From the NCBI RefSeq assembly GCF_001598855.1, contig NZ_BCZS01000004.1, positions 1 to 64,000 on the forward strand: 64,000 nt of DNA, given 5' to 3'. Position 1 is the stretch's first letter. Every line of letters begins with the position of its first letter. A model generated the notes under the pieces. That model was not told the DNA's origin, did no database searches, and saw only the letters and a program-made list of their open reading frames with translations. The stretch is from Pluralibacter gergoviae ATCC 33028 = NBRC 105706. GTDB taxonomy: Bacteria; Pseudomonadota; Gammaproteobacteria; Enterobacterales; Enterobacteriaceae. Position numbers and translations under genes: made by a program. Of the stretch, positions 8,321 to 17,657 are shown piece by piece.

Positions 8321-10054
8321 TTGGATGCCGCGGCAATTATCAGTCTGTTTATTCTGGGCTCGGTGCTGGTCACCGGCAGCATTTTATTGAGCTCATTTTC
8401 ATCCCGTCTCGGTATTCCGATTCTGGTGATATTTCTTGCCATCGGCATGCTGGCCGGCGTTGACGGCATCGGCGGGATCCCCTTCGATAACTATCCTTTC
8501 GCCTATATGGTCAGTAACCTCGCCCTGGCCGTGATCCTGCTCGACGGCGGGATGCGCACCCAGGCGAGCTCCTTTCGCGTGGCCCTCGGTCCGGCGCTGT
8601 CGCTGGCCACCGTCGGCGTACTGATCACCTCCGGCCTGACCGGCATGATGGCAGCGTGGCTGTTTCACCTCAGCCTGATCGAAGGGCTGCTGATCGGCGC
8701 GATCGTCGGTTCGACCGATGCGGCGGCGGTCTTCTCCCTGCTCGGCGGCAAGGGCCTCAATGAGCGCGTCGGCGCGACGCTGGAAATAGAGTCCGGCAGT
8801 AACGATCCGATGGCGGTGTTTCTGACCATCACGCTGATTGAGATGATCCAGTACAACCAGGCGCAGCTGAGCGCCGCTTTTGCGCTGGATATTATTCAGC
8901 AGTTCGGACTGGGTATCGCGATCGGCCTCGGCGGCGGCTGGCTGCTGCTGCGGATGATCAACCGCATTACGCTCCCGGCGGGTCTCTATCCGCTGCTGGC
9001 AGTCAGCGGCGGCATTCTGATTTTCGCCGTGACCACCACGCTTAACGGCAGCGGCATTCTGGCGGTTTACCTGTGCGGCTTCCTGCTAGGTAACCGGCCG
9101 ATCCGCAACCGCTACGCCATCCTGCAAAACTTTGACGGCCTGGCGTGGCTGGCGCAGATCGCCATGTTCCTCGTGCTGGGGCTGCTGGTGACGCCGTCCG
9201 ATCTGCTGCCGATTGCCGTTCCGGCCCTGCTGCTCTCAGGGTGGATGATCTTCGTCGCCCGCCCGCTGTCGGTGTTCGCCGGGCTGCTGCCCTTTAAGGG
9301 CTTCAACCTGCGGGAGCGCGTGTTTATCAGCTGGGTGGGCCTGCGCGGCGCGGTGCCGATCATCCTTGCGGTGTTCCCGATGATGGCCGGACTGGAGCAC
9401 GCCAGGCTGTTCTTCAACGTCGCCTTCTTCGTGGTGCTGGTGTCCCTGCTGCTGCAGGGCACTTCGCTCTCTTGGGCGGCGAAAAAAGCCAAAGTGGTGG
9501 TGCCGCCGGTGGGCTGGCCGGTCTCCCGGGTGGGGCTGGATATTCATCCGGAAAACCCCTGGGAGCAGTTTATCTACCAGCTCAGCGCCGACAAGTGGTG
9601 CGTGGGCGCGGCGCTGCGCGATCTGCATATGCCGCGCGATACCCGCATCGCGGCGCTGTTTCGCGATAATGTGCTGCTGCATCCCTCCGGCAGCACCCGC
9701 CTGCGGGAGGGCGACGTGCTGTGCGTGATTGGCCGCGAGCGCGATCTGCCGATGCTCGGCAAGCTGTTCAGCCAGTCGCCGCCGGTGGCGCTGGACCAGC
9801 GCTTCTTTGGCGACTTTATCCTGGAGGCCAGCGCGAAGTTTTCCGACGTGGCGATGATTTACGGCCTCGACGGCGGTGAAGAGTACGCCAACAATACCCA
9901 GTCGCTGGGCGAGATTATTCAGCATCTGCTGGGCGCCGCGCCGGTCGTCGGCGATCAGGTTGAATTCGCCGGCATGGTGTGGACCGTGGCGGAGAAAGAG
10001 GACAACGCGGTGCTGAAAGTCGGCGTGCGCGTGGCCGATGAGGAGCCTGCCTGA
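8321..10054 (+). CDS. cvrA: K+/H+ antiporter CvrA (NhaP2)
   Basis: CvrA is an inner-membrane CPA1-family antiporter involved in potassium and volume control. The 577-residue protein has about 12 hydrophobic segments up to residue 390 (with conserved [16 protein letters not shown] and [13 protein letters not shown]). A TrkA-C domain follows at about 400-485 ([11 protein letters not shown]...[13 protein letters not shown]), then a CorC-like C-terminal domain. The start is TTG at 8321, supported by AAAGGAG at 8304-8310 and by the conserved [14 protein letters not shown] beginning; the nearby ATG at 8325 is out of frame. It follows ldcA and precedes the fimbrial block. Confidence 0.95.
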   Translation: MDAAAIISLFILGSVLVTGSILLSSFSSRLGIPILVIFLAIGMLAGVDGIGGIPFDNYPFAYMVSNLALAVILLDGGMRTQASSFRVALGPALSLATVGVLITSGLTGMMAAWLFHLSLIEGLLIGAIVGSTDAAAVFSLLGGKGLNERVGATLEIESGSNDPMAVFLTITLIEMIQYNQAQLSAAFALDIIQQFGLGIAIGLGGGWLLLRMINRITLPAGLYPLLAVSGGILIFAVTTTLNGSGILAVYLCGFLLGNRPIRNRYAILQNFDGLAWLAQIAMFLVLGLLVTPSDLLPIAVPALLLSGWMIFVARPLSVFAGLLPFKGFNLRERVFISWVGLRGAVPIILAVFPMMAGLEHARLFFNVAFFVVLVSLLLQGTSLSWAAKKAKVVVPPVGWPVSRVGLDIHPENPWEQFIYQLSADKWCVGAALRDLHMPRDTRIAALFRDNVLLHPSGSTRLREGDVLCVIGRERDLPMLGKLFSQSPPVALDQRFFGDFILEASAKFSDVAMIYGLDGGEEYANNTQSLGEIIQHLLGAAPVVGDQVEFAGMVWTVAEKEDNAVLKVGVRVADEEPA

Positions 10055-10061
10055 TCGCCCG

Positions 10062-10625
10062 CTAGGGCAGCAGCGTCAGGTCGAGCCAGCCGTCCGTGCG
10101 CACGCGCTGCCGCGGGTGGCTCTCCTGCCCGCTCAGCAGCGGCTCCAGCGTAAGGCTCAGCGTCAGCAGCCTGCCCCGCGCGGGCGCGCCGTGACGCAGA
10201 ACGACAAAGCCCTCTCCGGGACGCAGCTGAAGGCGGCTGACGGCATCGCCCGTCCGGCTATCGCCCGCGATGATGCGCGCGAGCTGCACGTCGTCGCCGT
10301 CCAGCAGCGCCCGCTCAATGTGGATCCTCAGCGTACCGCCGCCCTCGCCCCAGCGAAATGCCGCCCCGCTCGCCGGGCCGTCGGCCCGCAGCCGCATCTC
10401 CTGCGCCAGCGTGCAGCTGACGCTCACCATTAGCCTCCGGACGCCCGGCGTCATTCCGCCTGCGGTGGGCCGTAGCTGCGCCGGGCTGCTGCGGCCAAAG
10501 TCGACCTGTCCGCCGCCGGCGCTCAGGCTGCACTCGGGCACAGTCGGCTGCGGGATGTCAGGCAGGGCGCCGCTTGCCGGGCTCAGCGCCAGCGCCAGGA
10601 GGTACGACATCATACGCAGGTTCAT
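10062..10625 (-). CDS. Putative minor fimbrial subunit at the end of a chaperone-usher operon
   Basis: This 187-residue protein is the last gene of the minus-strand fimbrial operon, nine bases after the usher stop and behind a good AAGGAG ribosome site. It has a signal peptide (about 1-20) followed by CSLSAGGGQVDFG, which resembles the N-terminal Cys and VDFG pattern of pilin-fold subunits; a second Cys in VSVSCTL could form the usual disulfide. It is much shorter than two-domain adhesins and lacks the C-terminal pattern of the DUF1120 subunits upstream. A role as tip, anchor or terminator subunit is an inference from position. Its GC content is very high. Confidence 0.65.
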   Translation of the reverse strand: MNLRMMSYLLALALSPASGALPDIPQPTVPECSLSAGGGQVDFGRSSPAQLRPTAGGMTPGVRRLMVSVSCTLAQEMRLRADGPASGAAFRWGEGGGTLRIHIERALLDGDDVQLARIIAGDSRTGDAVSRLQLRPGEGFVVLRHGAPARGRLLTLSLTLEPLLSGQESHPRQRVRTDGWLDLTLLP

Positions 10626-10634
10626 TCTCGCTCC

Positions 10635-13043
10635 TTACCGGCACAGGCCGGTGGTCGTCTCATACAAATCACGCTCACGGGCGGGGGCGTCCGGCAGCTT
10701 GTCGAGCCTGATGCGGCACTCACCCGGCGCCAGATCGACCGTCACCTCCATGCCCGGACGGGCGTCGGGCAAAAAGAGCGCGCCCTGCTCGTCCACCACG
10801 GTAATAAAATTGTCCTGCGCATCGTACACCGCCGCGCCGCGGGGCAGCGGCTGGCCGTTCGCGCGCCCTGCGCTCACCAGCACCCGGCGCGACGAAATGG
10901 TCTGAAAATCCACCCGGCTGACGGCGCCTCTGGCGGGCATCACTTCCTGCGTGCCGTTGACGACGTCCGCCCGCCGCCCGAGGCTGCGGGTGTCCACCTC
11001 AATCAGCGAGGTGCTCCAGCCGCTGAGCGAGGGCAATACCGCATAGCCGCCGCCGTCGGTCCACACCGGCCCGGCGGGCGTCTCCAGCCTGACGCCGCCT
11101 TTGTTGCCCACCCGCGCGATGCCGAACGTATCTCTGACCTGATACGGTGCGGGCGTGACGCCATGCCCGTGGGCGACGACGCTGCCCGAGGCCTGCAGCG
11201 ACAGGCTGCGGCTGCTCGCAGAGTCGGCGGACAGGTTACCGGAGAGATCGCTCCAGCGAGTGACCGTGCTGAAAGCGCCGGTGGCCGCGCTGAGGCCGCG
11301 GCCCTGGTCGCGTTCGGCCGCCAGGCTCCAGCTGCGGTCCTGGCTGAGGCGCTGGTCGAGGCGCATCCCATAGCGGTTACCGCCGCGGCCGTGGTTCGCC
11401 GTGCTGCTGACCGTGGTGCTGTCGCCGAGGGGCATCTGCAGCGAAAGGTAGAGCCGGTCTTCCCGCCCGTAGCGGCCGCCGCTCTGCTGATGCGCCGCGT
11501 TGAGATTGAGGGACACGCGCCCGAACTGCCGCCCCCAGCTTATCTGCGCCCAGCCCGTCGGCGCACCGCGGGTCTGGGTGCTGCGCCCGGCCGCAACGCT
11601 GAGACTGCCGAGCAGCGCGTTTGCCCAGCTGACGCCCGCGCCGTACTGATCTCTGTTACGGGCGTAGTCGCCCCGCGCGCTGAACTGCTCTTCGCTGAAT
11701 TCGCGATAGCCTGCCGCCTGATGCGAGCCGCTGAGGTTCACTGAGAGGCTGCCGCCGATCGGCTGCGTCAGAGTCAGGGCGTTGAGGAAGCCCCGGCGAT
11801 CCCCGCGCCGGGCCCGCGCGAGGGTACTTTGCAGCGAGAGGCTCGTGCGCCAGGGAAGAACGCTCTCCAGGGTTGCGCCGAGCGCCTGATAGTTCTCCGC
11901 CCACAGTCCGCCAAGCTGCAGCGCCGCGCGCGGCGAGAGCTGAACGCCGCGCGCGGCGGTGGCCAGCAGCGGCTTTTTATCCGCCCCGCGCAGATCGTAG
12001 CGTCCGAGTCCCCAGCTGATGCCCGGCGTAATGACGGCGCCGTCGCGCGCGTAGGCGGCGGCGGACACCAGATAGCGCCGCACGCCGCCGTCGGCGCCCG
12101 TCACCGTGACGCTCAGATCGCTTCGCGTATTGAGCAGCGAAAAGCCGCTGAGGCTGAACGGCCCCGCGGGGACGGTGGTGTGAAACACCGGGACGCCCAG
12201 TTGGCGGATTTCCACCACGGAGGGGGTATCGGCCACGCCCGCGACGACCGCGCTACCGCTTTTGCCGTACAGCGCCTGTTCGGGGGTCATCTGCACGCCC
12301 AGCACCTGTCCGATACCGAACAGACCGCCGGAAAGCGGGATCTGTCCTAGCTGCAGCGTACTTTTCAGCCCGGTAAACGTCCGCCGGGCGTAGGCGTTCT
12401 GATAGTCGGTCTGCGCTTTTTGCCCGAAGCGATAGAGGTTTTGATTGCTGCGCACTATCCAGTCCCCGGCGTTAAAGCCCAGCTCCGTCTGGATCTGCCA
12501 GTAGTTCATCCTGCTGCCCGGCGCGCGGCTGCCCATAAGCTGGGCTGCGTAGTTCAGCAGCGCGGCCGTACCGTCGTGCTGCCAGCGGGCGTTATCCGTC
12601 CGCGGCTCCAGCGCCGACTGCGGCACCAGCAGCGTGAGCGTTGCGTCCGCGGGGCTGGGGATCGCCGACAGCTGCGGCCAGAAGGCGCGCAGGTCGCGGC
12701 AGGCATCTTCCCGCCCGCCGCTGGCATCGGGAAAACCGGCGGGGATCTTGAGGCCGGCCTGCCTGAGCAGCGCGGTATCCGGACAGAGGCGCCCCTGGCT
12801 GTCAAAGGTGACCTGCAGCCTGCCGCGCGATTCGCCGTTGACGAAAAGCGCCACCGCGCTGACGCCCGGCGGAAACCTCGCGGCCTGCCTGAACTGCCCC
12901 GCAAGCCCCGCATCGAGGCCCTGGGCGCTGAGCGCCTCGGCATCAAAAATAACGTCATCGGCGAAAGCGGGCTGTCCGGCCGCGGCAATCAGCGCCAGCG
13001 GCAATGCGGTGCATCGTAATCCTGGCAAGACGAGAGTGCGCAC
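10635..13043 (-). CDS. Outer-membrane fimbrial usher (FimD/PapC family)
   Basis: The usher is the outer-membrane platform that receives chaperone-subunit complexes and extrudes the fibre. The 802-residue protein has a signal peptide (to about AFADD), an N-terminal periplasmic domain, a 24-strand barrel region (PAGPFSLSGFSLLNTRSDLSVTVTGADGG is the typical plug/barrel segment) and a C-terminal domain ending with two cysteines (GECRIRL...GLCR). It is slightly shorter than FimD but appears complete. The start is GTG at 13043 with GGAGG six bases upstream, 11 bases after the preceding subunit gene. It is probably co-transcribed with the three DUF1120 genes and the chaperone. Confidence 0.93.
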   Translation of the reverse strand: MRTLVLPGLRCTALPLALIAAAGQPAFADDVIFDAEALSAQGLDAGLAGQFRQAARFPPGVSAVALFVNGESRGRLQVTFDSQGRLCPDTALLRQAGLKIPAGFPDASGGREDACRDLRAFWPQLSAIPSPADATLTLLVPQSALEPRTDNARWQHDGTAALLNYAAQLMGSRAPGSRMNYWQIQTELGFNAGDWIVRSNQNLYRFGQKAQTDYQNAYARRTFTGLKSTLQLGQIPLSGGLFGIGQVLGVQMTPEQALYGKSGSAVVAGVADTPSVVEIRQLGVPVFHTTVPAGPFSLSGFSLLNTRSDLSVTVTGADGGVRRYLVSAAAYARDGAVITPGISWGLGRYDLRGADKKPLLATAARGVQLSPRAALQLGGLWAENYQALGATLESVLPWRTSLSLQSTLARARRGDRRGFLNALTLTQPIGGSLSVNLSGSHQAAGYREFSEEQFSARGDYARNRDQYGAGVSWANALLGSLSVAAGRSTQTRGAPTGWAQISWGRQFGRVSLNLNAAHQQSGGRYGREDRLYLSLQMPLGDSTTVSSTANHGRGGNRYGMRLDQRLSQDRSWSLAAERDQGRGLSAATGAFSTVTRWSDLSGNLSADSASSRSLSLQASGSVVAHGHGVTPAPYQVRDTFGIARVGNKGGVRLETPAGPVWTDGGGYAVLPSLSGWSTSLIEVDTRSLGRRADVVNGTQEVMPARGAVSRVDFQTISSRRVLVSAGRANGQPLPRGAAVYDAQDNFITVVDEQGALFLPDARPGMEVTVDLAPGECRIRLDKLPDAPARERDLYETTTGLCR

Positions 13044-13054
13044 GTTCGCCTCCG

Positions 13055-13729
13055 CTACAGGTAAACGATCTGCAGCGCGCTCAGGCCGTCGAGGCCGATC
13101 GCGCGGTTCAGCTCCAGCTCAGCGGTTTTATTGATCGCGGCCTGGACGGTTAAGCGGGCGGTGAGCGTGGTAAATGCCGCCGGTACGGCACTCCCCTGAC
13201 CGATGCTGCTGACTTTGGCGCCATCGCTGTACAGCCACACCGCGCTGTCCGTGGTCCAGACCGTACCGCCGTCGGTGGAGACCAGCCCCGTCAGGCCCGG
13301 CGGTATCTGACCATCAATGTTCACATCCTCAAGCCGCATAGCGTAAACGCCGGTTTTACTCGCCCCCGCCATGCCAAGACCGAAGAACTTGCCTTCACTC
13401 GCGGAGGCGATGGCAAAGGGCGCGGTGCGCGGGTTATCGGGCACCGCCAGCGAGTTTTTGCGCACATCGTTGACCCTGAACTGCACTTTGGCGGGCGCGG
13501 CGCAGGCAATAGCAAAAGTGAGGCTCTTTTTCTCCAGCAGCGTGAAGGTATTCGCCGATAGCCGTGCCGCCTTCAGCGTGCCGTAATCAAAGGTTGCGCC
13601 GCCGCCGATCTTCGGTTTGCAGGCGGAAGGGATGCTTTCACCGGTTATCTGAATATGAACACTGCGGCCAGCGGCCATCGTCTGCCCGGCCAGAAGCGCC
13701 AGCAGGGCCACTTTTGTAAGAGAGTTCAT
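13055..13729 (-). CDS. DUF1120-type fimbrial subunit, paralogue 3
   Basis: This is a secreted protein of about 224 residues, the third of three tandem paralogues. It has a signal peptide (MNSLTKVALLALLAGQTMAAG), an N-terminal strand HIQITGESIPSACKP, a second Cys in FAIACAAPAKVQF and a C-terminus ending DGLSALQIVYL. These features recur in the two genes upstream and match the DUF1120 family (E. coli GltF/YhcF type) as I remember it. ATG 13729 is preferred over 13735 because AAGGA is then well spaced. Being next to the usher, it may be a specialised or terminal subunit. It is the most diverged of the three. Confidence 0.85.
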   Translation of the reverse strand: MNSLTKVALLALLAGQTMAAGRSVHIQITGESIPSACKPKIGGGATFDYGTLKAARLSANTFTLLEKKSLTFAIACAAPAKVQFRVNDVRKNSLAVPDNPRTAPFAIASASEGKFFGLGMAGASKTGVYAMRLEDVNIDGQIPPGLTGLVSTDGGTVWTTDSAVWLYSDGAKVSSIGQGSAVPAAFTTLTARLTVQAAINKTAELELNRAIGLDGLSALQIVYL

Positions 13730-13795
13730 TGGCATCGTCCTTGTCAGCCCGTTGACATCAGCCCCTGCAGCAGGGGCTGATGTTGCCGTAGTACG

Positions 13796-14479
13796 CTAGA
13801 GGTAGACGACCTGAATCGTGGCCTGGCCGTCGAGATTGATGACGTGGGCCAGGTTGAGTTCAGAGGCCTTATTCACCACCGCCTGTATCGAAATGGTTCC
13901 GGAAAAGGACTTCACCGCCAGGGGAGCCTTCACGCCGGGGCTGGACACAGTGACCAGATGCTGAGGCAGCGAAGCCTGTCCCAGATCCAGATTTGGCCGC
14001 GAGACCCACGTTTTACCGCTATCCGCCGAGTGCAGGTAGCCTACGGCGGTATTGTCATCCGCGGTCACCTCCTTAATGATCGAGACATAGCCGCCTATTT
14101 TTTTCCCCTCTGCCGTCCCGAGGCCGAACACGGGCGTATTAGAGGCCACCGGCACGCCGAGCAGCACTTTCCCCACCGGCACCACGGCGCTCCCCGCCCG
14201 GGCATCAAAGGTTCTGAGCGCCACCCTGGTGGAGGCATCGCAGGTCAGGACAAAGCTCAAATCTTTCTGCGCCAGGATGGTATAGTCGTCAGTCCCGTGG
14301 ACAACCTCGCTGGCAGGGATCGTGCCATAGTCAAAGACCGCGCCATCGCTGACGCTCGGCGTACAGCCGGCGGGAACAATGTGGCCGATGACTTTAATGT
14401 CCACGCTGTCTTGGGCCACAGCGCTCCCCGCCGCTGCCGCCAGGGCGGCGGCAATCAGCGCTATTTTCATCAATTGCAT
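13796..14479 (-). CDS. DUF1120-type fimbrial subunit, paralogue 2
   Basis: This protein of about 227 residues has a signal peptide (MQLMKIALIAAALAAAAG...AQ) and the shared subunit pattern: SVDIKVIGHIVPAGCTP near the mature N-terminus, VLTCDASTRVALR with the second Cys, RAGSAV, and a C-terminus ending GQATIQVVYL. I placed the start at ATG 14479, six bases after AAAGGTG; the upstream GTG at 14488 lies inside that ribosome site. It is separated from paralogue 1 by about 57 bases. The paralogues keep the ends and the cysteine framework while the middle varies, as expected for pilin-fold subunits of one fibre. Confidence 0.87.
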   Translation of the reverse strand: MQLMKIALIAAALAAAAGSAVAQDSVDIKVIGHIVPAGCTPSVSDGAVFDYGTIPASEVVHGTDDYTILAQKDLSFVLTCDASTRVALRTFDARAGSAVVPVGKVLLGVPVASNTPVFGLGTAEGKKIGGYVSIIKEVTADDNTAVGYLHSADSGKTWVSRPNLDLGQASLPQHLVTVSSPGVKAPLAVKSFSGTISIQAVVNKASELNLAHVINLDGQATIQVVYL

Positions 14480-14536
14480 GTTTAACACCTTTATTATGCA
14501 GGCGTTGCCGTCAGCTATTCACGCCCGCCGACTGCC

Positions 14537-15223
14537 TCACAGATAGTAGAGCTGAATCGTCGATAGCCCGTCGAGGTTGACGGCTTTACTCAGATCCAGT
14601 TCAGCGCCTTTATTGATCACCGCCTGCACGTTGAGCGTGCCGGAAAGCGTCTTAAAGGCAACGGGCACCAGGTCGCCAGATTTGCTCCAGCTGTAGATGT
14701 TTTTGCCGCTACCGCCGAGCCAGGTATCGCTGAGCGTGGATTTAGCCCAGGTGTGGCCGCTGTCGCCGGACCAGATAGCATCAGTCGCCGTCGTTTCGCC
14801 GTCCAGCTTGACGCTGCGGCCAATGGTCATACCGTAGGCGCCGATGTCTTTACCGTCCGCCTGGCCAAGCCCCATCAGTTCTGTGGCCTCCGTTACGGAG
14901 ACACCCAGCACCGATGAGCCTACGGGCCTTACGGCGCTGCCCGCGCGCGCGTCGGTGGAGCGCAGGGCAACTTTTGCCGGCGCGTCGCAGGTGATGGAGA
15001 AGTCCAGGCTTTTACTCTCCAGTACCGTAAACGCATCCGCTTTGAGGGTATCGGCTTTGATCGTCCCGTAATCTACCGTTGCACCGCCGCTCAGCGCCGG
15101 CTTGCAGGCCGCGGGTACGATCTGACCAATGACTTTAATATCAATGCTGTCGCTGTCCGCCATGACGGAGCCGGCCGAGGCGGCGAGGAGCGCCGCCAGC
15201 AGCGTTTTTTGAATTACTTTCAT
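14537..15223 (-). CDS. DUF1120-type fimbrial subunit, paralogue 1
   Basis: This 228-residue secreted protein is the first subunit gene after the chaperone and, by position, the best candidate for the major subunit. It has a signal peptide (MKVIQKTLLAALLAASAGSVMA), the mature start SIDIKVIGQIVPAACKP, a second Cys in FSITCDAPAKVALR and a C-terminus ending DGLSTIQLYYL. The ribosome site AAGGAA precedes ATG 15223. Pilin-fold subunits complete each other by donor-strand exchange; the hydrophobic alternation of the N-terminal strand would suit this, but that is inference. Confidence 0.88.
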   Translation of the reverse strand: MKVIQKTLLAALLAASAGSVMADSDSIDIKVIGQIVPAACKPALSGGATVDYGTIKADTLKADAFTVLESKSLDFSITCDAPAKVALRSTDARAGSAVRPVGSSVLGVSVTEATELMGLGQADGKDIGAYGMTIGRSVKLDGETTATDAIWSGDSGHTWAKSTLSDTWLGGSGKNIYSWSKSGDLVPVAFKTLSGTLNVQAVINKGAELDLSKAVNLDGLSTIQLYYL

Positions 15224-15320
15224 TTCAGTTCCTTGTTTGCATGTTTCACTGTATTACCGTCCGTTGGCAAAGGAGACGCGCCCCTTCTGCACTGAGGTAA
15301 TTCTTTAATTCTTTAATTCG

Positions 15321-16025
15321 TTACTGCGACAGCGGCGCATCCCAGCTATTTACCGAATAGCCCCAGGTGGTTGCCGGCGAGATGCGCACCTGGCGGGTGC
15401 CGACAAGCGATTTACCCTCGGGCGCTGCCAGCGTCAGATTCTCGCCCGGTAATATATAGCTCTGCGGCAGGGTTAATATTATATTCCTCGGCAGAGTCTG
15501 CACATTTTGCGCCAGGCGAACAACATATGGCGAGTTATTAGCAACGACCAGATGATTATCTACCACTTTCCAGGTAAGGCGCTTCCAGGGGGATTCATCT
15601 CTGGGTAATCCTGCCGGGCGAATAATAACGGGAAGATTCTGACTGATGCTCATTCTGACTTCATTTTTATCTTTGCTGCGCGGCGGTATACCGCTAAAAA
15701 TAACCCGGCGCAGGCGCTCCGTTTTTAACGGCGCGGACGCATGCAGCAGAAAACGCACCTTTTGCGTTTTGCCGCCCTCTACGCGAATGGCGGGCGGCGA
15801 GACCAGCAGCAGGGCTTCGTTATCCTGCCTGATAGACTGCAGCGTCGTGGTTAACAGCAGCGGATAGCGGTCGGTGTTGGTTACATTCATGGCGGCTTCG
15901 CCGTCAGACTCTTCAATCACCACCACGGAGGATTCCGGCACCATGCCGGTGGCCTCTGCCGAGAGAGGTATAGTAACGAACGCGCAGGCGATAAGTGTCC
16001 TGAGTGAAGCGGAGAATCCTTTCAT
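15321..16025 (-). CDS. Periplasmic fimbrial chaperone (PapD/FimC family)
   Basis: This 234-residue protein has a signal peptide (MKGFSASLRTLIACAFVTIPLSAEA) and two immunoglobulin-like domains. Family features include RVIFSGIPP in the F1-G1 region, the preceding basic RLRR, QNLPVIIRP and the C-terminal IKN-like segment VRISPATTWGYSVN. It would hold the DUF1120 subunits by donor-strand complementation and deliver them to the usher. An upstream in-frame extension (to 16097) has no ribosome site and spoils the signal peptide, so I use ATG 16025. It is the first gene of the operon and visibly lower in GC than the usher. Confidence 0.9.
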   Translation of the reverse strand: MKGFSASLRTLIACAFVTIPLSAEATGMVPESSVVVIEESDGEAAMNVTNTDRYPLLLTTTLQSIRQDNEALLLVSPPAIRVEGGKTQKVRFLLHASAPLKTERLRRVIFSGIPPRSKDKNEVRMSISQNLPVIIRPAGLPRDESPWKRLTWKVVDNHLVVANNSPYVVRLAQNVQTLPRNIILTLPQSYILPGENLTLAAPEGKSLVGTRQVRISPATTWGYSVNSWDAPLSQ

Positions 16026-16438
16026 ATTATTCACTTTATTAGCGAGAGCACAGCGTGACTCCTCACCGCAATATGGCAGGCGGTGACATTCAAACAATAA
16101 ACCCTGTCTGTTATTTCAGAAACACCGTATGCAGAAGCGGAGAATAGTCACCCTGAGCAATTTATTTACAGAGATACATTGGCAATGAATTTAATGATGA
16201 TAAAACCCAACGTTCATAGCCGCAGCAAAAGTGAGCATATAATAAATACTGCGACATGACAAAGGATTTTATGTGCTATTTCCGCAACTCGCCTAATTCA
16301 TTGCCCGGGATTAAGAAAAATACCCAGGATAAATATGAAAGATTTATCTGAGTTATTAAATTAAATAAATGGAGTGGTTATTAATAATACTTGACCGGGA
16401 AATATCTGATAAAGAAATGTCCCGGCGGTGATGGCAGG
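16026..16438 (-). promoter_or_regulatory. AT-rich leader and promoter region of the fimbrial operon
   Basis: This 413-bp gap has no convincing gene. It is strikingly AT-rich against its GC-rich surroundings, a pattern typical of horizontally acquired, H-NS-silenced fimbrial promoters. An imperfect hairpin with CCGGGA (16395-16400) and TCCCGG (16420-16425) lies just past the ycgN stop and could end that transcript. I cannot see invertible-element repeats or a recombinase gene that would suggest phase variation. Confidence 0.5.
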
Positions 16439-16885
16439 TTACTCTCCGCGATGCGGATGATTGATAATGTGGTCTTCCCAATCGCACACTTCTGACTCCT
16501 TGACGGCAATGTGGCGCACCGAGATGCGTTCGCCGTGCATCGCCGCTTTCGAGCCGGTAAGCAGCGGGTGCCACTGCGGCAGCGGTTTTCCCTCCGCCAG
16601 CAGGCGGTAGGCGCAGGTGTGCGGCAGCCACTCGAAAGTCGGCAGGTTCTCGCGGGTCAGCTTGATGCAGTCCGGCTCATACTCAAAGCGGCGTTCATAG
16701 TTGCGGCACTGGCAGGTTTTGATGTTCAGCTGCTTGCAGGCGACGTTAGTAAAGTAGATCTCGTCGCTGTCTTCATCCATCAGCTTATGCAGGCAGCACT
16801 GGCCGCATCCGTCGCACAGCGACTCCCACTCGGCGTCGGTCATCTGCTCAAGGGTCTTGCTTTGCCAGAAAGGGTTGTCGGTCAT
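16439..16885 (-). CDS. ycgN: UPF0260 family cysteine-cluster protein YcgN
   Basis: This 148-residue protein is YcgN, a conserved enteric protein of unknown function with a cysteine pattern ([29 protein letters not shown]) of the zinc- or iron-binding CxxCxxCC type. The start is ATG 16885 ([15 protein letters not shown]); the longer frame upstream has no support. It is transcribed with ycgM and ycgL in the usual ycgL-ycgM-ycgN cluster upstream of minC, here on the opposite strand to minCDE. No pathway can be assigned from the sequence. Confidence 0.93.
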   Translation of the reverse strand: MTDNPFWQSKTLEQMTDAEWESLCDGCGQCCLHKLMDEDSDEIYFTNVACKQLNIKTCQCRNYERRFEYEPDCIKLTRENLPTFEWLPHTCAYRLLAEGKPLPQWHPLLTGSKAAMHGERISVRHIAVKESEVCDWEDHIINHPHRGE

Positions 16886-16977
16886 CGCTCTGTCCGCGTT
16901 AAAAAATGAAGGGCACCTTATAACGAGTCTGGCAGAGGGATGCAAGTTTTGCCGCCCAAATGAGCGGCAAGAGAGGC

Positions 16978-17637
16978 TTACAGTACGCGGGTGGAAAGTG
17001 CGTAGCGGCTGAAGCTGACTTCCAGCTCGTCGCCGCTGGCAAGCGGGCCGACACCTTCCGGGGTGCCGGTAAGGATAACGTCCCCGCTTTTAAGGGTGAA
17101 GAAGCGGCTCATATAGGCGATAAGCGGCACGATTTTATGGATCATGTCCGCGGTGCTGCCCTGCTGACGCACTTCGCCATTGATCTTAAGCGTAAGGGGC
17201 GTGTTCTGCGGGTCATCGTGGAATTCGGCGGCGGGAATAAAGCCGGAGATGGGGCAGGCGTTGTCGAAGCCCTTGGCCTTCTCCCACGGGCGGCCCGCCT
17301 TTTTCAGCTGCGCCTGCACGTCGCGCAGGGTCAGATCCAGCGCCACGCCGTAGCCAACGATAGCCTTATGGACGTGCTCTTCCGTGGCATGACGCAGCGT
17401 GCTGCCAATCAGCACCGCCAGCTCCACTTCATGGTGTACGGAGCCGAGGCCTTCCGGCAGCGCCAGCGGCTGGCGAATATCGCACAGCGCCGTTTCCGGT
17501 TTGATAAACAGCACCGGCTCTTCCGGCGTGGCGCTGCCCATTTCCTGAATATGCTTCGCGTAATTACTGCCCACGCAGACCACTTTATTGACCGGGTAAT
17601 CAAGAAGCGCACCCTGCCAGTTATGATGCTGATACAT
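16978..17637 (-). CDS. ycgM: Fumarylacetoacetate hydrolase-fold protein YcgM
   Basis: YcgM belongs to the FAH superfamily, whose members act as hydrolases, decarboxylases or oxaloacetate tautomerases on beta-keto acids. The 219-residue protein shows the metal ligands [11 protein letters not shown] (His and Glu) and ALDLTLRD, plus the closing [12 protein letters not shown] motif. ATG 17637 follows a GGGGTG ribosome site; four extra upstream residues are possible but unlikely. It lies between ycgL and ycgN in one minus-strand cluster. The exact substrate is not decided by the sequence. Confidence 0.94.
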   Translation of the reverse strand: MYQHHNWQGALLDYPVNKVVCVGSNYAKHIQEMGSATPEEPVLFIKPETALCDIRQPLALPEGLGSVHHEVELAVLIGSTLRHATEEHVHKAIVGYGVALDLTLRDVQAQLKKAGRPWEKAKGFDNACPISGFIPAAEFHDDPQNTPLTLKINGEVRQQGSTADMIHKIVPLIAYMSRFFTLKSGDVILTGTPEGVGPLASGDELEVSFSRYALSTRVL

Positions 17638-17657
17638 GTTACACCCCAAATGTTGCG

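Noticed and set aside
13055-15223. Three tandem DUF1120 genes as a possible assembly or recent duplication artefact
   Set aside because: The three genes are strongly diverged in the middle, with different lengths and spacers, so they are old paralogues and not a copying artefact.
16026-16438. Phase-variable invertible promoter of the fimbrial operon
   Set aside because: I saw no flanking inverted repeats of useful length and no recombinase gene nearby.
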